A stretch of DNA of 64,000 nt from Nibricoccus aquaticus (GCF_002310495.1 NZ_CP023344.1:1240001-1304000), one strand, 5' to 3'. Shown: positions 14,569 through 25,595, counted from the first letter of the stretch. Notes: generated from the sequence alone by a model not told the origin. Numbers and translations: made by a program.

Positions 14569-17256
14569 TCAGCGGGCTGCTCCGTTGGTCGTCGCGGCGG
14601 GCTTCCCGCCGGTGCGCGTGAGGCCGTCGTTCGCGAGGAGTGTGCCCGGCAATTTTTTCTCCAAGATAAGTTCGTACAACTGGCGGGCCTCCCGGGGCTT
14701 GGACCGGCTCTCCTGAAATGCGGCGAGCTTCAAAATCGTCCGCGACATCCAGTATCGCCCGTTCGCTCCGAGCTTGGCGGCTTTTGTCTCGTCGAGGACA
14801 AACGCCTCGATCATCGGCCACCAGATCGCATACGCACGCTCAGGATTTTCCGGCTCCCGTTCTGCCCGGTAGAGACCGAGTTTGTGACCGGCTTCGGCTC
14901 GGAGATCGATCGGTGCCGAGGGGAGATCGTAGAGCCGTTCGTAAATGGATGCCGCGTTGCTCGCCCGGCTAGGATCGGAAGCCGCAAGTGTCGCCTCGGT
15001 GTCCGCCAGCGCTATCTGGGCCGATAGGGCGTCGGCAAATTGCGGGTAGGTGAACTTGTTCACGAGCGCGGCGTACAGCGTGCGGGCGCGGCCATACTCA
15101 TTCATTTCGCGGAGCAGGTTGCCCTGCTTCAAGCGGGCATAGAAAACAAGGTCATCGTCAGGATACTTCGTCACCAACCGTTCGAGAATCTGGTTGGCGT
15201 CCACATAGTCCTGGCGGTTAGGCCCTCGCCGCGCGGCATAAAGCGCGGCCCGGTAGAGCGCGTAGGGCGCGTATTCACTTTTCTCGAACTTATCCGCCAG
15301 ATCGACCACGAGCTTCTGAGCGTCGAGCACAAGTCCGTCGGCATCGGCAGCGTCGGCCTCAACAATGTACGAGTAAATGGCCGCGTCGGATGTGGGATAA
15401 TCCTTCTTCAAACGATCCAGGGCGGATTTGGCGCGCTCTCGATTTTTCAACGCAAAGCCCGCCTGCGCCTGGAGCAGCAGCGTGTTGCTCGCGATCTCGG
15501 CTTTCAACGTAGATGCCACTCCATCGAGCGAACCCATCAGGGTATCGCCCAGCGCGAGTGTGCGCGCGGGATCATTATTCTCGAAGGCCAGCCGCGCCTG
15601 CAACCACGCCATGCTGGCACGCAAATCCTCGGGCAGTCCGGCGGAGGTGAGCGCGTTGTCGAGCAACCGGTTCACGCGTTCATAAGCCTTGGGTGCCGCA
15701 CCGGCGACTTGCAGCGCGCGGGCGAGATTCCACTCCATTTGCCAGCGATAAGAGGCATCCAATCGTGGATCGCGTGCGAGTTCATCGAGTATTCGCTCCG
15801 CTTCATCGAGCTGGCCCGCGTTGATGGCGGAGAGCACGCGTTGAAACATCAAATCGCCCGGTGGCACCCCGGCGGGGACTTCCGCGAGCGCTGCGCCGTA
15901 CGCATCGGCGGCAGTGCGGTAGTCGGCAGCGGTTTTCCCTATTTCGGCTGCGCGGAAATACGCCTCAGCCTGCAACACGCCGAGCTGCGCACGGGTTTCG
16001 CCAGCGGGCAATTCAGCGCGCGCTGCGGCGGCATGAGTCGCAGCGCGGCGATAAAGCCCCTGCTCCCAAGCCGCCTCCGTCAACACGCCCAGCGCCACAG
16101 CCTTGAGCGCGGAGTTGGGAAACTCTTTGAGCAGACGCGTGGCGTCTTCCTCAGCCTGTGGGTAGCGTTTATTCGCGTTGTCCGAAAGCGCGGTTTGCGC
16201 CCGAAAAAGCAGCAAGTACTCAAGAATCGGATGCGGCGACGGCGCCGAGATCAGCTCATTGAGGAGCTGACTAAACTCATCTCGCCGCGCCCCGGCACGC
16301 GACGCACGGAACATCAGCCGCAAGGCGACGCGCTGCCGGTCACGATCAGTCGAGTTGATCAGCAGATTGCGCAACGCGACCCAGCCCGCGCTATCGTCCG
16401 GACCTGCGATCAATCCAAGCAGCAGCTGCCATTCGTCTCTGTACGCGCGTTCATCTTTGGACAGCGGGAGCAGCGCGCTCTGCAAAAGAGCGATTGCCTG
16501 CGGGCGCTGGCCCAGCTGCGCGAGTCCAACGGCGAGCTGGCTGGTCGCCTCGTAAGCCTGGGCGGTGCCCGCACTGCTACCGATGATCTTCTGCCACGCC
16601 GTCACGTTGCGGTCCGTGACGTCGCCCGCCTGAAGTTTGAGCTTTCGTTTAGCCAATAGAAACCAGGCCCGCTGCGCCTCCAATCCCGCCGCTGCGGCCG
16701 CATCATCGGCCTGCTGATAAAACGCTCCCGCCTGCTGCGCATCGCCGGCCAGCTGGCCACGCAGGAAAAAATACCAGCCACGGTCATAGGGAGCGGTAAA
16801 TTCATCGGGATTGATCGCCTGAGCCTCGGCCTTCGCCGCATCGAACCGACGTTCACGCACCGCGATCATCGCCTGCCGCAACCGCAGCGCCGCCGTGGGC
16901 AGGCCGGTGAATTTCTGCAACACCTTCGCAGCCTCGCTGAACCGGTCTTCCTCGATCAACGCCGTTGCCAGGTGGATGGCGACCCGGTTGCGCACTTCTG
17001 CCGAGGTCGCGGGATCATCAAAAATTTTCCTGAAGAGCTCGGCCGCGATAGAGGGCAATCCAATGTTCAGTGCCAGATGCGCCTCGCGTTCAAGCGAAAG
17101 CCCGGGACCGGGCGCGGGCCGCGACACGCCGGGCATCAAGGGAGCGGGCTGGCTGATCGGCTCCAGTTGCGCGCGCAGCGCGGGCGGGACCGCCAGCAGC
17201 GCGGGGACAAGCAACAGCATCCAGGTCTTCACTACCGACATTTTCGGAACGGGCAT
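14569..17256 (-). CDS. Secreted TPR-repeat protein of the ExbB/ExbD operon
   Basis: An 895-residue protein with an N-terminal signal peptide (hydrophobic MLLLVPALLAVPPALRAQ, predicted cut near residue 29) followed almost entirely by tetratricopeptide-like helical pairs. Ala/Leu-rich repeats with aromatic spacing run from about 60 to 870. Proteins of this design (compare BamD and CpoB/YbgF) act as periplasmic scaffolds. An in-frame start at 17241 is also possible. It is the first gene of the operon with exbB and exbD, so it probably brings a cell-envelope partner to the proton-driven motor. The substrate is unknown. Confidence 0.88.
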   Translation of the reverse strand: MPVPKMSVVKTWMLLLVPALLAVPPALRAQLEPISQPAPLMPGVSRPAPGPGLSLEREAHLALNIGLPSIAAELFRKIFDDPATSAEVRNRVAIHLATALIEEDRFSEAAKVLQKFTGLPTAALRLRQAMIAVRERRFDAAKAEAQAINPDEFTAPYDRGWYFFLRGQLAGDAQQAGAFYQQADDAAAAAGLEAQRAWFLLAKRKLKLQAGDVTDRNVTAWQKIIGSSAGTAQAYEATSQLAVGLAQLGQRPQAIALLQSALLPLSKDERAYRDEWQLLLGLIAGPDDSAGWVALRNLLINSTDRDRQRVALRLMFRASRAGARRDEFSQLLNELISAPSPHPILEYLLLFRAQTALSDNANKRYPQAEEDATRLLKEFPNSALKAVALGVLTEAAWEQGLYRRAATHAAAARAELPAGETRAQLGVLQAEAYFRAAEIGKTAADYRTAADAYGAALAEVPAGVPPGDLMFQRVLSAINAGQLDEAERILDELARDPRLDASYRWQMEWNLARALQVAGAAPKAYERVNRLLDNALTSAGLPEDLRASMAWLQARLAFENNDPARTLALGDTLMGSLDGVASTLKAEIASNTLLLQAQAGFALKNRERAKSALDRLKKDYPTSDAAIYSYIVEADAADADGLVLDAQKLVVDLADKFEKSEYAPYALYRAALYAARRGPNRQDYVDANQILERLVTKYPDDDLVFYARLKQGNLLREMNEYGRARTLYAALVNKFTYPQFADALSAQIALADTEATLAASDPSRASNAASIYERLYDLPSAPIDLRAEAGHKLGLYRAEREPENPERAYAIWWPMIEAFVLDETKAAKLGANGRYWMSRTILKLAAFQESRSKPREARQLYELILEKKLPGTLLANDGLTRTGGKPAATTNGAAR

Positions 17257-17348
17257 GGGTTTGCCGCACGATGCGCAGCGGCGCGACCGGTGGCAAGACA
17301 GTGGACAACGGGAAACGCGCGGCGTTCAACCAAGACTGGGGAGACGCC

Positions 17349-18758
<1,410 letters not shown>

Positions 18759-18787
18759 GAGGCAGCGTAGAGCCCGCGTTAATAAAT

Positions 18788-18819
18788 GCAAAACGCGCCT
18801 GCGATCAGCGGGCGCGTTT
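18788..18819 (-). terminator. Intrinsic terminator of the Gfo/Idh/MocA gene
   Basis: A 9-bp perfect stem (18791-18799 with 18811-18819), followed on the minus strand by TTT and a T-rich stretch, lies 34 bp after the oxidoreductase stop and just before the fumC start. It separates the two transcription units. Confidence 0.7.
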
Positions 18820-18853
18820 GTCCAACTTCGTGCGCGGCGTGCGCGCGGAGAAC

Positions 18854-20329
18854 TCAGGCTTGCGGCATCGGCAGCGGGCCGGTGCGTGAAGGCATCGGCG
18901 CGTAGTCGGGACGCGCGAGATTTTTCACGAGATCGGCGATGTTCACCGGCGTGCCTTTTTCGAAGCACTGGTTGGCGGCGATCCCGATCAAGATCGAGGC
19001 CGCGCCGGCGCGTTCGTCGGCTGCGCGCTGGTACTTATCCTCGGGAGGCTTCGGCAGGAACATGTCGTCCAACATGATCTTGTCGCCGCCACCGTGGCTG
19101 CCGGTGCCCGTCCACGGTTCGACCTCGCGGGGCGCGCCACGCAGCGGAATCACCCGCGTGGTCACGCCGCCTTCCGTGATGCCGCCTTGCACGGAGTCGG
19201 TGCCGTTCACGTAGATTTTTTCCACGATGGAATGCTCGAGACGGCCCTTCGTACCGTTGAACGCGATCTGGTAACCTTCCCAGGCGTTGAAGGCATTGAG
19301 CGAGTAACTGAGCGTCGCGCCGTTGTCGTAGCGCACAGCGACGTTCATCGTATCTTCGATGTCGATGTCCGGGCGGAAGACGCAGCGGTCGCGCAGATAG
19401 CCGTCGTGTTTTTCCTGATCCAGGTAGAGCTGCTTCATTTTCGGCTGCGCAGCCATATCGAGATAGAATCCGCATTTCTTCTTTTCCGGACAAGTGAGAC
19501 AGCGCTCGTGATGGCTTTCGAGGCCGAGGCGCTTCGCCATGGCGGGCGTGTAGAATTCGCGCTTGCCCATCGCAGTCACGGCTTGTGGGACGGCACCAAG
19601 CCACCAGTTCACGAGATCGAAATGATGCGTCGCCTTGTGGACCATGAGGCCGCCCGAGTTTTCTTTGTGCGAGTGCCAGCGGCGGAAGTAATCCGCGCCG
19701 TGACTGGTGTTGAGCAGCCATTGGAAATCGACTGAGAGCACGTCGCCGATTTCGCCGCTCATCAAAATATCCTTCACCTGCGTGCGCGGCGGCGAGTAGC
19801 GGTAGTTAAAGAGCACACGGCAGTTTTTCCCGGTGCGTTTGCGCGCGTCGATGATCGCCTGGCATTTTGCCGACGTCGTGGTCATCGGCTTTTCGGTGAT
19901 CGTGTCGCAGCCAAGTTCCATCGCGCGGATCAGGTACTCGTGGTGCGTGCCATCGACCGTCGTAACGATGACGAACTCCGGTTTCGTCTCCGCGATCATG
20001 CGCTCGAAATCGGCGGCCGCATAAGCCTTGGGCTCGGCCGCGCCGTGCCTGCGGGCGAGAGCGCGCGACACTTCGAGACGACCGGCATTGGTGTCGCAGA
20101 TCGCGACCAGCTCGGCGTGTTCTTTGTGCGTCGTCTCGATCGCGCTTTGGTACATCTGGCTGCGCGAGCCGACGCCGACGATGGCGTATCGGCGGCGTTT
20201 GTTTTCGGTGACCGCAGCGAGGCTCGTGACGCCGAGCGCGAGGCCGACGCCGACAGCGGAGACACCTTTGACGAACGTGCGACGGGGCATGCCGTCGCCA
20301 TTTCCGAGTGAGGAACCGGGAGGAATCAT
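18854..20329 (-). CDS. Tat-exported Gfo/Idh/MocA-family oxidoreductase
   Basis: NAD(P)-dependent sugar oxidoreductase family, 491 residues. The N-terminus has a twin-arginine motif (RRTFVKG) and a hydrophobic stretch, so export in folded form is likely. The Rossmann fold begins at YAIVGVGSRSQMYQ, the catalytic Lys is in TEKP, and the second conserved segment is GGLMVHKATHHFDLVNWW. A CLTCPEKKKC insert resembles cysteine inserts I recall in planctomycetal and verrucomicrobial members, possibly for a metal. The ATG at 20329 is chosen; ATG 20290, just before the twin Arg, is the alternative. It diverges from the large LamG protein, which suggests a joint role in polysaccharide use. The substrate is unknown. 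Confidence 0.88.
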   Translation of the reverse strand: MIPPGSSLGNGDGMPRRTFVKGVSAVGVGLALGVTSLAAVTENKRRRYAIVGVGSRSQMYQSAIETTHKEHAELVAICDTNAGRLEVSRALARRHGAAEPKAYAAADFERMIAETKPEFVIVTTVDGTHHEYLIRAMELGCDTITEKPMTTTSAKCQAIIDARKRTGKNCRVLFNYRYSPPRTQVKDILMSGEIGDVLSVDFQWLLNTSHGADYFRRWHSHKENSGGLMVHKATHHFDLVNWWLGAVPQAVTAMGKREFYTPAMAKRLGLESHHERCLTCPEKKKCGFYLDMAAQPKMKQLYLDQEKHDGYLRDRCVFRPDIDIEDTMNVAVRYDNGATLSYSLNAFNAWEGYQIAFNGTKGRLEHSIVEKIYVNGTDSVQGGITEGGVTTRVIPLRGAPREVEPWTGTGSHGGGDKIMLDDMFLPKPPEDKYQRAADERAGAASILIGIAANQCFEKGTPVNIADLVKNLARPDYAPMPSRTGPLPMPQA

Positions 20330-20497
20330 GGGGATAAAACAGGTCAGGGGCTGAACAACTAAGCAGCGCAAGGAGGGCAGCCGCCCTGTTGATTGACAAG
20401 CTGTGAGCCCCGACCGTTTCTCGAACCGTCAGCCCTCCGGCGCAGCCGCTTTCAACGCGCCAACCTCAACACTCCGTCACCCCTTTCCCGGAACCCC

Positions 20498-23400
20498 ATG
20501 CATTCGAAAATTTTCGGCTCACTCGTGCGCGGCCGTCAGCCGCGCGGTCTTTTGATTTCGTCGCTGATGCTGATGTCCGTACTGATCGCTCGTGGCGGTT
20601 CTGCAGCTGAGCCGGGTTTGCTGTTCTATCTCTCCGGCACTCACGGCACGACCGCCGATCTCGCGGCTAACGGCCACACCGAGCCGAACTTCCTCAAAGA
20701 CGTTAACCCTATCGCCGATGGCGCGCGCGGTCCCGCGCTCCGATGCGAGCATACGCAACGTCTCGCCTACGCGGCACCGGCAAACATCTATGCACAACGC
20801 GGCACGCTCTCGTTTTTCTGGCGCGCTCGCGAGGCCGTGGGGCCGACTGAGTTCCCGATCTTCCGCGTCGGCTACGGCGATCACTCGAGCTGGGACATGG
20901 TGTGGCTGCGCATCGACTATAACGGCCACGGCTTCGACGCGTTCGTGACCGACATCAACCTCAGCCGCACGCGCGTGTCGGTGAAGATCGAGCCGTTCTT
21001 CAAACCCGACGAATGGATTCACCTCGCACTCACGTGGGACGAGACGAGCGGCATCCGGTTTTTCATGAACGGAAAACTAGCCGCCGAAAAACGCCTTGAA
21101 GTGCCGACCCGTTACGACGCGCAGCTGGATCAATTCGGCCCGCACTCGCGCATCATCAGCCCGTACCAAGTGCAGAGTGACTATAACTACGTCCGTGGCG
21201 GCGACCTCGACGAACTGCGCATCTACGACCGCGCGGTCGCCGATGCCGACATCGCCACGCTGGCGAAAGGCGGCGCTCTTCCCGCGCTCACTCCCCTACC
21301 TGCCCGCTCGCTCGCCGATCCCGTCACGCGCACTGAATGGAGTTTCCGCCACGGCTGGAATCGCCCGGACGATCTTCCGCCCGCGCTGCCTGAGGGGAAA
21401 TTTGTCGCTGTGAGGAAAGTCGAAATTCACGACGCCTACGACCTGAAACGCTGGTGGTGGAAGGCGAACGACGGCATCCGCGAGACGACGTGGCCCGGCG
21501 TGTACAACCAGTCGCGCCTCAGCGGTCGCAACGACTACTTCAAACTTCCTGACTGGGATTGCTACTCCCTGTCAGGGAAATCCGTGACGTTCACCTTGCC
21601 GGACGAGCCGTGGAATCATCTAGAGATTTCCGGCGCTGCGTGGGGTGAGGGAAAACTAGTGGGCAAAGAAAAGACCTCTCCACTTTTTAAGCGTTCACGC
21701 GGGCAGGAGCGCAGCATTTACGCCTTCAAGACCGCGACGACCGGTCAGAAAATCCAGTTCGACAACGTCGAGCAGGAGCAGCCCATCGGTGAATTCGCGC
21801 CCTATCACGTGACAGCCGGGCGCGAGCCAGAAGGCACCCGAATCCTCGCGTATCAGATCACCGGGCACGCCGCGCAGCAGACGGGCATACCGTCCCTGGT
21901 TGAGTTCGTGAAAGGCCGCCATCCTTCCGACGAGCAGGCGGCCCTCGTCGCGGAGCCGGCCGATGCGAAAGTGAAACGAGGTCCGAAAGTCTTGTTCGCG
22001 GGTTTGCCATTGCTGCATGTGTTTGTTCCCGCGCCAGGAGAGGAGTCCGGCGACGACGCACTCGACGGCATCGCAGTGGATCTACCCGCGTGGAGTAGTC
22101 CTGACTCCGCTTCGCCCGCGCGTGCTGTCTCCTTCAACATCCGCGTCAAAGACCCGCTCTGGCCTGCGCGTGAGCTGCTCGATTTCACATTTACCGCCGA
22201 TCCGCGCGAAGCCCGCACGCTCTGGCTCGATACGCGCGATCGCATCCTGCCGGAAGGCCGTGGGATTTATCTGACGATCACTGCCTCTGAAAACCCGGGA
22301 AACATCGCTGCGCTCACTCCGTCGCAAGTTCGCCTCGTTTTCAAATCGCGCGAAGCCGGGCGCGCCGAGCACGAGTTGGATCGTTTCACGCAGCTGCGCG
22401 ACAGCTACGCGATGCTGGTGGAGGAAAATCCCCGCGACCGCCGTTACCAGCTCTGGGCGCGGTTCGAGAATGACCTGAACGATCTCCTCCGCGTGAATCC
22501 CACGCACGTGCTCGCGCAGCAGTACAAAGCCGACGCCTTGCCCGGTTCGGTGAAGCCGCCCTTCGAACAACCGGTAGCGCCCGATCGCGTACCTCTCTGG
22601 GCGTTTCGACAGGTCGAGACGCTGCGCCGCGCGAAGGAGCTCGTGCTTTGGTACATCGATCACCGCCAGATCGAGAACGGCGAACTCGGTGGAGGACTTT
22701 CCGATGACACCGACATGGCCAACTACTGGCCCGGAATCGCGCTCATGGGCGCGGAGCCCGATAAGATCGCGGACTCGCTGCGGCGCTTGCTCGATGCGTG
22801 TTACGCGCACGGGATGTTCACGGATGGATTGCCCACGATTCAGACCGATGAACTCCACACTTACGAAGAAGGTATCAACACGCTCGGACAGAATCTGATC
22901 CTCGACTACGGCAGCCCGCCCCAGATCGAGCGCGCGATGGAGACCGCGCGCGGACTCGCCAGCATCACGGGGGTGAACGCAGCCGGGCATCGCCACATCC
23001 GCAGCAGTTATTACAGCGGCACGCGCATGGCCACCGAAGGCGTGTGGGGATGGAGCAAGGCGTACTCATTTCTAGCGTTTCAACCGATGCAGTTGCTCGC
23101 CGACTACAACGGCGATCCAGCGGCCAAAAAACTTCTCATCGAACTCGCCGACGGCCTGCTCGCCCACCGCAAGCCCGGCAAGGACGGCCGCCACGCGATA
23201 CCTACCGCGATCCACTTCGAGAGCGATGCCGAGGCTGATGCGTCGCGCAGCTTTTCGTCGTGGGCGCTTTTCTGGAATGCGTGGCAGTGGACGCGCGACG
23301 AAAAGTATCTCGCCCCGATTCTCGACGGTGGCGCGGCATCGATCGGTGCGGTGAATCCTAATGCGCTCGATCTGCTCGCCCTGCGCGAAAGTTTCGGTGG

Positions 23401-24307
23401 CGAGATCGCCCGCGGAAATGATTTCAGTGCGCGCGATGTTTCACGCTCCGGCGTGCCCTCGCAGCAGAGCATGCACTTCGCGTGGCAGATCACCGGCGAC
23501 AAAACGCATCTCGAAAAACTCTACGCCGGCCTCACCGAACGCATGGCGAATCGCTGGTACATCAACACCGAGGGCAGTCTTTGGGTGGACCGCATCAACA
23601 TGTCCACGAGCGAACTCCAGCGCGCCCGGCTCGGCGGTGTCGCGCTGGCTCGCAACGCGATTTTCCCCGGCCACGTGGTGAGCTGGCGTTTTGCTGCGCC
23701 CGCGAAAGCCGAGAGCGTCGCGATCTTGATTCCCGAAGCGACTGACGACGCGTTCAAAGTCATCGCCTACAACCTCGAAGCAGTGCCCGTCGCTGCATCG
23801 ATGACCGGTTGGGCTATCACGCCGGGCGATTGGGAGATCACGCAAGGCGTCGATGCCGACGGCGACGACCAAGCCGATGGATTGATGGAGAAACGCACGG
23901 TGCCGCTTGAGCGCACGAAGTCGGTCGAGCTGACTTTCCCCGCGCACACGACGACCGTCCTCACATTTAAGAATGTGAAACGCGGCACGCCCTATCACGA
24001 ACGTCCGGACCTCGGGATCGACCGGCAGGATGTGACGCTGCGAGACGGCAAACTCGCCGTAAACCTGCATAGCCTCGGCTCCGCACGCGTGCCTGCGAGC
24101 AGCGTCGCGTTGGTTTCGGCTGATGGAAAAATCCTCGCCCAGATGACGACTCCGGAAATCGCCGCACCGCTCGACTGGAAACCCAAGACCGCGGAGGTGA
24201 TTCTCTCACTGCCCGTCGGTATGAAAACCGAGGGCTGCTCTGTTGTGATCGATCCTGAGCACGCGCTGACGGAGATCACCACGCGCAACAACGCGGTGAA
24301 ACTGTGA
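20498..24307 (+). CDS. Secreted LamG-domain protein with all-alpha region and CARDB-like end
   Basis: A 1269-residue protein. The ATG at 20498 gives a signal peptide with cleavage near GGSAAE; longer upstream readings begin before it. A LamG/concanavalin-like domain covers about residues 38-260 (WIHLALTWDE and DELRIYDRAV are typical). Beta-rich segments follow to about 650. An all-alpha region at about 690-1080, rich in Trp and Asp, resembles six-hairpin glycosidases. The last 90 residues look like a CARDB-type domain, with the ending ITTRNNAVKL. No catalytic residues can be assigned with certainty. It is probably a glycan-active enzyme of the periplasm or cell surface. Confidence 0.8.
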   Translation: MHSKIFGSLVRGRQPRGLLISSLMLMSVLIARGGSAAEPGLLFYLSGTHGTTADLAANGHTEPNFLKDVNPIADGARGPALRCEHTQRLAYAAPANIYAQRGTLSFFWRAREAVGPTEFPIFRVGYGDHSSWDMVWLRIDYNGHGFDAFVTDINLSRTRVSVKIEPFFKPDEWIHLALTWDETSGIRFFMNGKLAAEKRLEVPTRYDAQLDQFGPHSRIISPYQVQSDYNYVRGGDLDELRIYDRAVADADIATLAKGGALPALTPLPARSLADPVTRTEWSFRHGWNRPDDLPPALPEGKFVAVRKVEIHDAYDLKRWWWKANDGIRETTWPGVYNQSRLSGRNDYFKLPDWDCYSLSGKSVTFTLPDEPWNHLEISGAAWGEGKLVGKEKTSPLFKRSRGQERSIYAFKTATTGQKIQFDNVEQEQPIGEFAPYHVTAGREPEGTRILAYQITGHAAQQTGIPSLVEFVKGRHPSDEQAALVAEPADAKVKRGPKVLFAGLPLLHVFVPAPGEESGDDALDGIAVDLPAWSSPDSASPARAVSFNIRVKDPLWPARELLDFTFTADPREARTLWLDTRDRILPEGRGIYLTITASENPGNIAALTPSQVRLVFKSREAGRAEHELDRFTQLRDSYAMLVEENPRDRRYQLWARFENDLNDLLRVNPTHVLAQQYKADALPGSVKPPFEQPVAPDRVPLWAFRQVETLRRAKELVLWYIDHRQIENGELGGGLSDDTDMANYWPGIALMGAEPDKIADSLRRLLDACYAHGMFTDGLPTIQTDELHTYEEGINTLGQNLILDYGSPPQIERAMETARGLASITGVNAAGHRHIRSSYYSGTRMATEGVWGWSKAYSFLAFQPMQLLADYNGDPAAKKLLIELADGLLAHRKPGKDGRHAIPTAIHFESDAEADASRSFSSWALFWNAWQWTRDEKYLAPILDGGAASIGAVNPNALDLLALRESFGGEIARGNDFSARDVSRSGVPSQQSMHFAWQITGDKTHLEKLYAGLTERMANRWYINTEGSLWVDRINMSTSELQRARLGGVALARNAIFPGHVVSWRFAAPAKAESVAILIPEATDDAFKVIAYNLEAVPVAASMTGWAITPGDWEITQGVDADGDDQADGLMEKRTVPLERTKSVELTFPAHTTTVLTFKNVKRGTPYHERPDLGIDRQDVTLRDGKLAVNLHSLGSARVPASSVALVSADGKILAQMTTPEIAAPLDWKPKTAEVILSLPVGMKTEGCSVVIDPEHALTEITTRNNAVKL

Positions 24308-24319
24308 ATGCTCAACCGC

Positions 24320-25003
24320 TCAGTCCTTCGGCGCGCGTTGCAGTTTTTCCGCAGGCCGCGCTTCAGGTGTGAAGCGCACTTCACGGATAGCTCCTTTGAA
24401 CCAGGAGACTTTGTTTTGCCGCACGCCCAGTGAGGTGCGCCCCGTCGCGGACATCGGCTCAAACTGGATCGCGCCTTCGCACTCCCTCACGCCGTCCACG
24501 AAATGAGTCATGCGACCGTCGGCATAGGTTAATGCCGCCCAGTGCCAGCGGCCGACCTGGTGCGCCTTTGCGCGATCGATCAACGTCAGCCGGTGCGCGG
24601 CATCCGAATACAGGAAAGTGTCGAGGCACCACTGGCCTCCTGGCAGGAGACGGAGCTCGATCAACACGCGGCGGCCTTTCTCATCCTGCAGGTGCAGGAA
24701 GCGTTGCTCGGGCTGGCCATCGGCATCGACGGAGAAACAGATTTCTATGGTGAAGGCTTTCCACTCGGAGATTGGGATGACAGGGACGACCAGACCGTCG
24801 GCCTTGCCATCGAAACGGACGGATGAGCCCGAGCCTTCTTTCGCGCGAGACGGAGCGCCCCAGATCTCGGTCTTTGCGCCACCGAGCGAAGCCAGATCAT
24901 CGAGACGCCAGACGACCGATGGAGGTATTTCACCTGCTCGCGCGAGCAGCGTGGCAAGCAGAGCGGTTGCGACACACAGGCAGCGAAGGGGTAAAGAAAG
25001 CAT
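24320..25003 (-). CDS. Secreted LamG-domain protein
   Basis: A 227-residue protein with a signal peptide (MLSLPLRCLCVATALLATLLARA, cleavage near residue 23) and one LamG/concanavalin-type domain filling the rest (WHWAALTYADGRMTHFVDGV and IREVRFTPEARP). The ATG at 25003 is chosen because it begins the signal peptide; the reading to 25063 is longer but less plausible. It converges on the large LamG gene with 12 bp between the stops. Function unknown; carbohydrate binding is the family role. Confidence 0.85.
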   Translation of the reverse strand: MLSLPLRCLCVATALLATLLARAGEIPPSVVWRLDDLASLGGAKTEIWGAPSRAKEGSGSSVRFDGKADGLVVPVIPISEWKAFTIEICFSVDADGQPEQRFLHLQDEKGRRVLIELRLLPGGQWCLDTFLYSDAAHRLTLIDRAKAHQVGRWHWAALTYADGRMTHFVDGVRECEGAIQFEPMSATGRTSLGVRQNKVSWFKGAIREVRFTPEARPAEKLQRAPKD

Positions 25004-25084
25004 CACGGGGTGGACGCATACAAAAATGCCGCCAGCCTTTCGCAAGGCCGGCGGGGCAGTCATGAAGAGAAAACCTAGAGCCCG

Positions 25085-25309
25085 TCAGAATCGCAGACGT
25101 GCGTTGGCGTGGCCGCAACGAGGACACTCGCACGAGTCGGGCCGACCAGAGGCTGCGTAGAGATGGTTGCAGCGAGCACACATGAACGTGGATTTGCGGC
25201 GGGCGTGCTCGAAGAGCGCGTGATCACGGCGGTCGTAGAACATCCAGAGTCCCAGAAAAAGAGCCGCGACGAAGAGGCAGTAGATGACCGTGGCGGTGGA
25301 GAGATCCAT
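25085..25309 (-). CDS. Small membrane protein with a zinc-ribbon-like end
   Basis: A 74-residue protein I do not recognise. A membrane helix at about residues 7-25 is followed by a basic linker and a cysteine pattern CxxC-x13-CxCPxCG, which is a zinc-ribbon-like arrangement. The start is the ATG at 25309. It lies 81 bp upstream of the LamG gene on the same strand. A perfect 21-bp palindrome lies about 110 bp before its start and may control it. Confidence 0.7.
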   Translation of the reverse strand: MDLSTATVIYCLFVAALFLGLWMFYDRRDHALFEHARRKSTFMCARCNHLYAASGRPDSCECPRCGHANARLRF

Positions 25310-25417
25310 GCGGCAGTGAAGACTGATTGGTTATCGACACAAACCCGGCTGACCAGCGCCGAGTGTCTGGCAGATAGGGAAAGTCATGCGCTCTCGTTGA
25401 AACGATCAACGCGCCCT

Positions 25418-25438
25418 ATGTAACGTAATACGTTACAT
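25418..25438. promoter_or_regulatory. Perfect 21-bp palindrome (candidate operator)
   Basis: The sequence ATGTAACGTA-A-TACGTTACAT is a perfect 10-1-10 inverted repeat. It lies in a 286-bp intergenic region about 109 bp upstream of the 74-residue membrane protein and 100 bp beyond the rplQ terminator. Length and symmetry fit a dimeric regulator site (TetR, LacI, GntR or similar class). A smaller 6-5-6 inverted repeat lies just before it (about 25395-25411). No regulator gene is adjacent, so the binder is unknown. Confidence 0.65.
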
Positions 25439-25536
25439 CCCGACCTCGCTCTCGTAGGCCCCGGGGAGAAAGTGTGCGAGTTCGGGCGCGGTCAGAGGTA
25501 AGATGCGGAAAGGCGGAAAGAGAAATATTTGAGCAT

Positions 25537-25570
25537 AAAAAAACGCGCCGAAGAAAAATTCGGCGCGTTT
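25537..25570 (-). terminator. Intrinsic terminator of the alpha operon
   Basis: A 12-bp perfect stem (25541-25552 with 25559-25570, 6-nt loop) is followed on the minus strand by seven T residues. It lies 26 bp after the rplQ stop and ends the whole rpsL-to-rplQ super-cluster. Confidence 0.93.
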
Positions 25571-25595
25571 GAAACTGAGAGCTTTAGCTGATCGC

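Noticed and set aside
15040-16659. Plus-strand frame of 539 codons opposite the TPR gene
   Set aside because: Antisense of a complete TPR protein; the translation is basic and without domain signs.
25395-25411. Short 6-5-6 inverted repeat as a terminator
   Set aside because: Too short and without T-run; mentioned only with the palindrome next to it.
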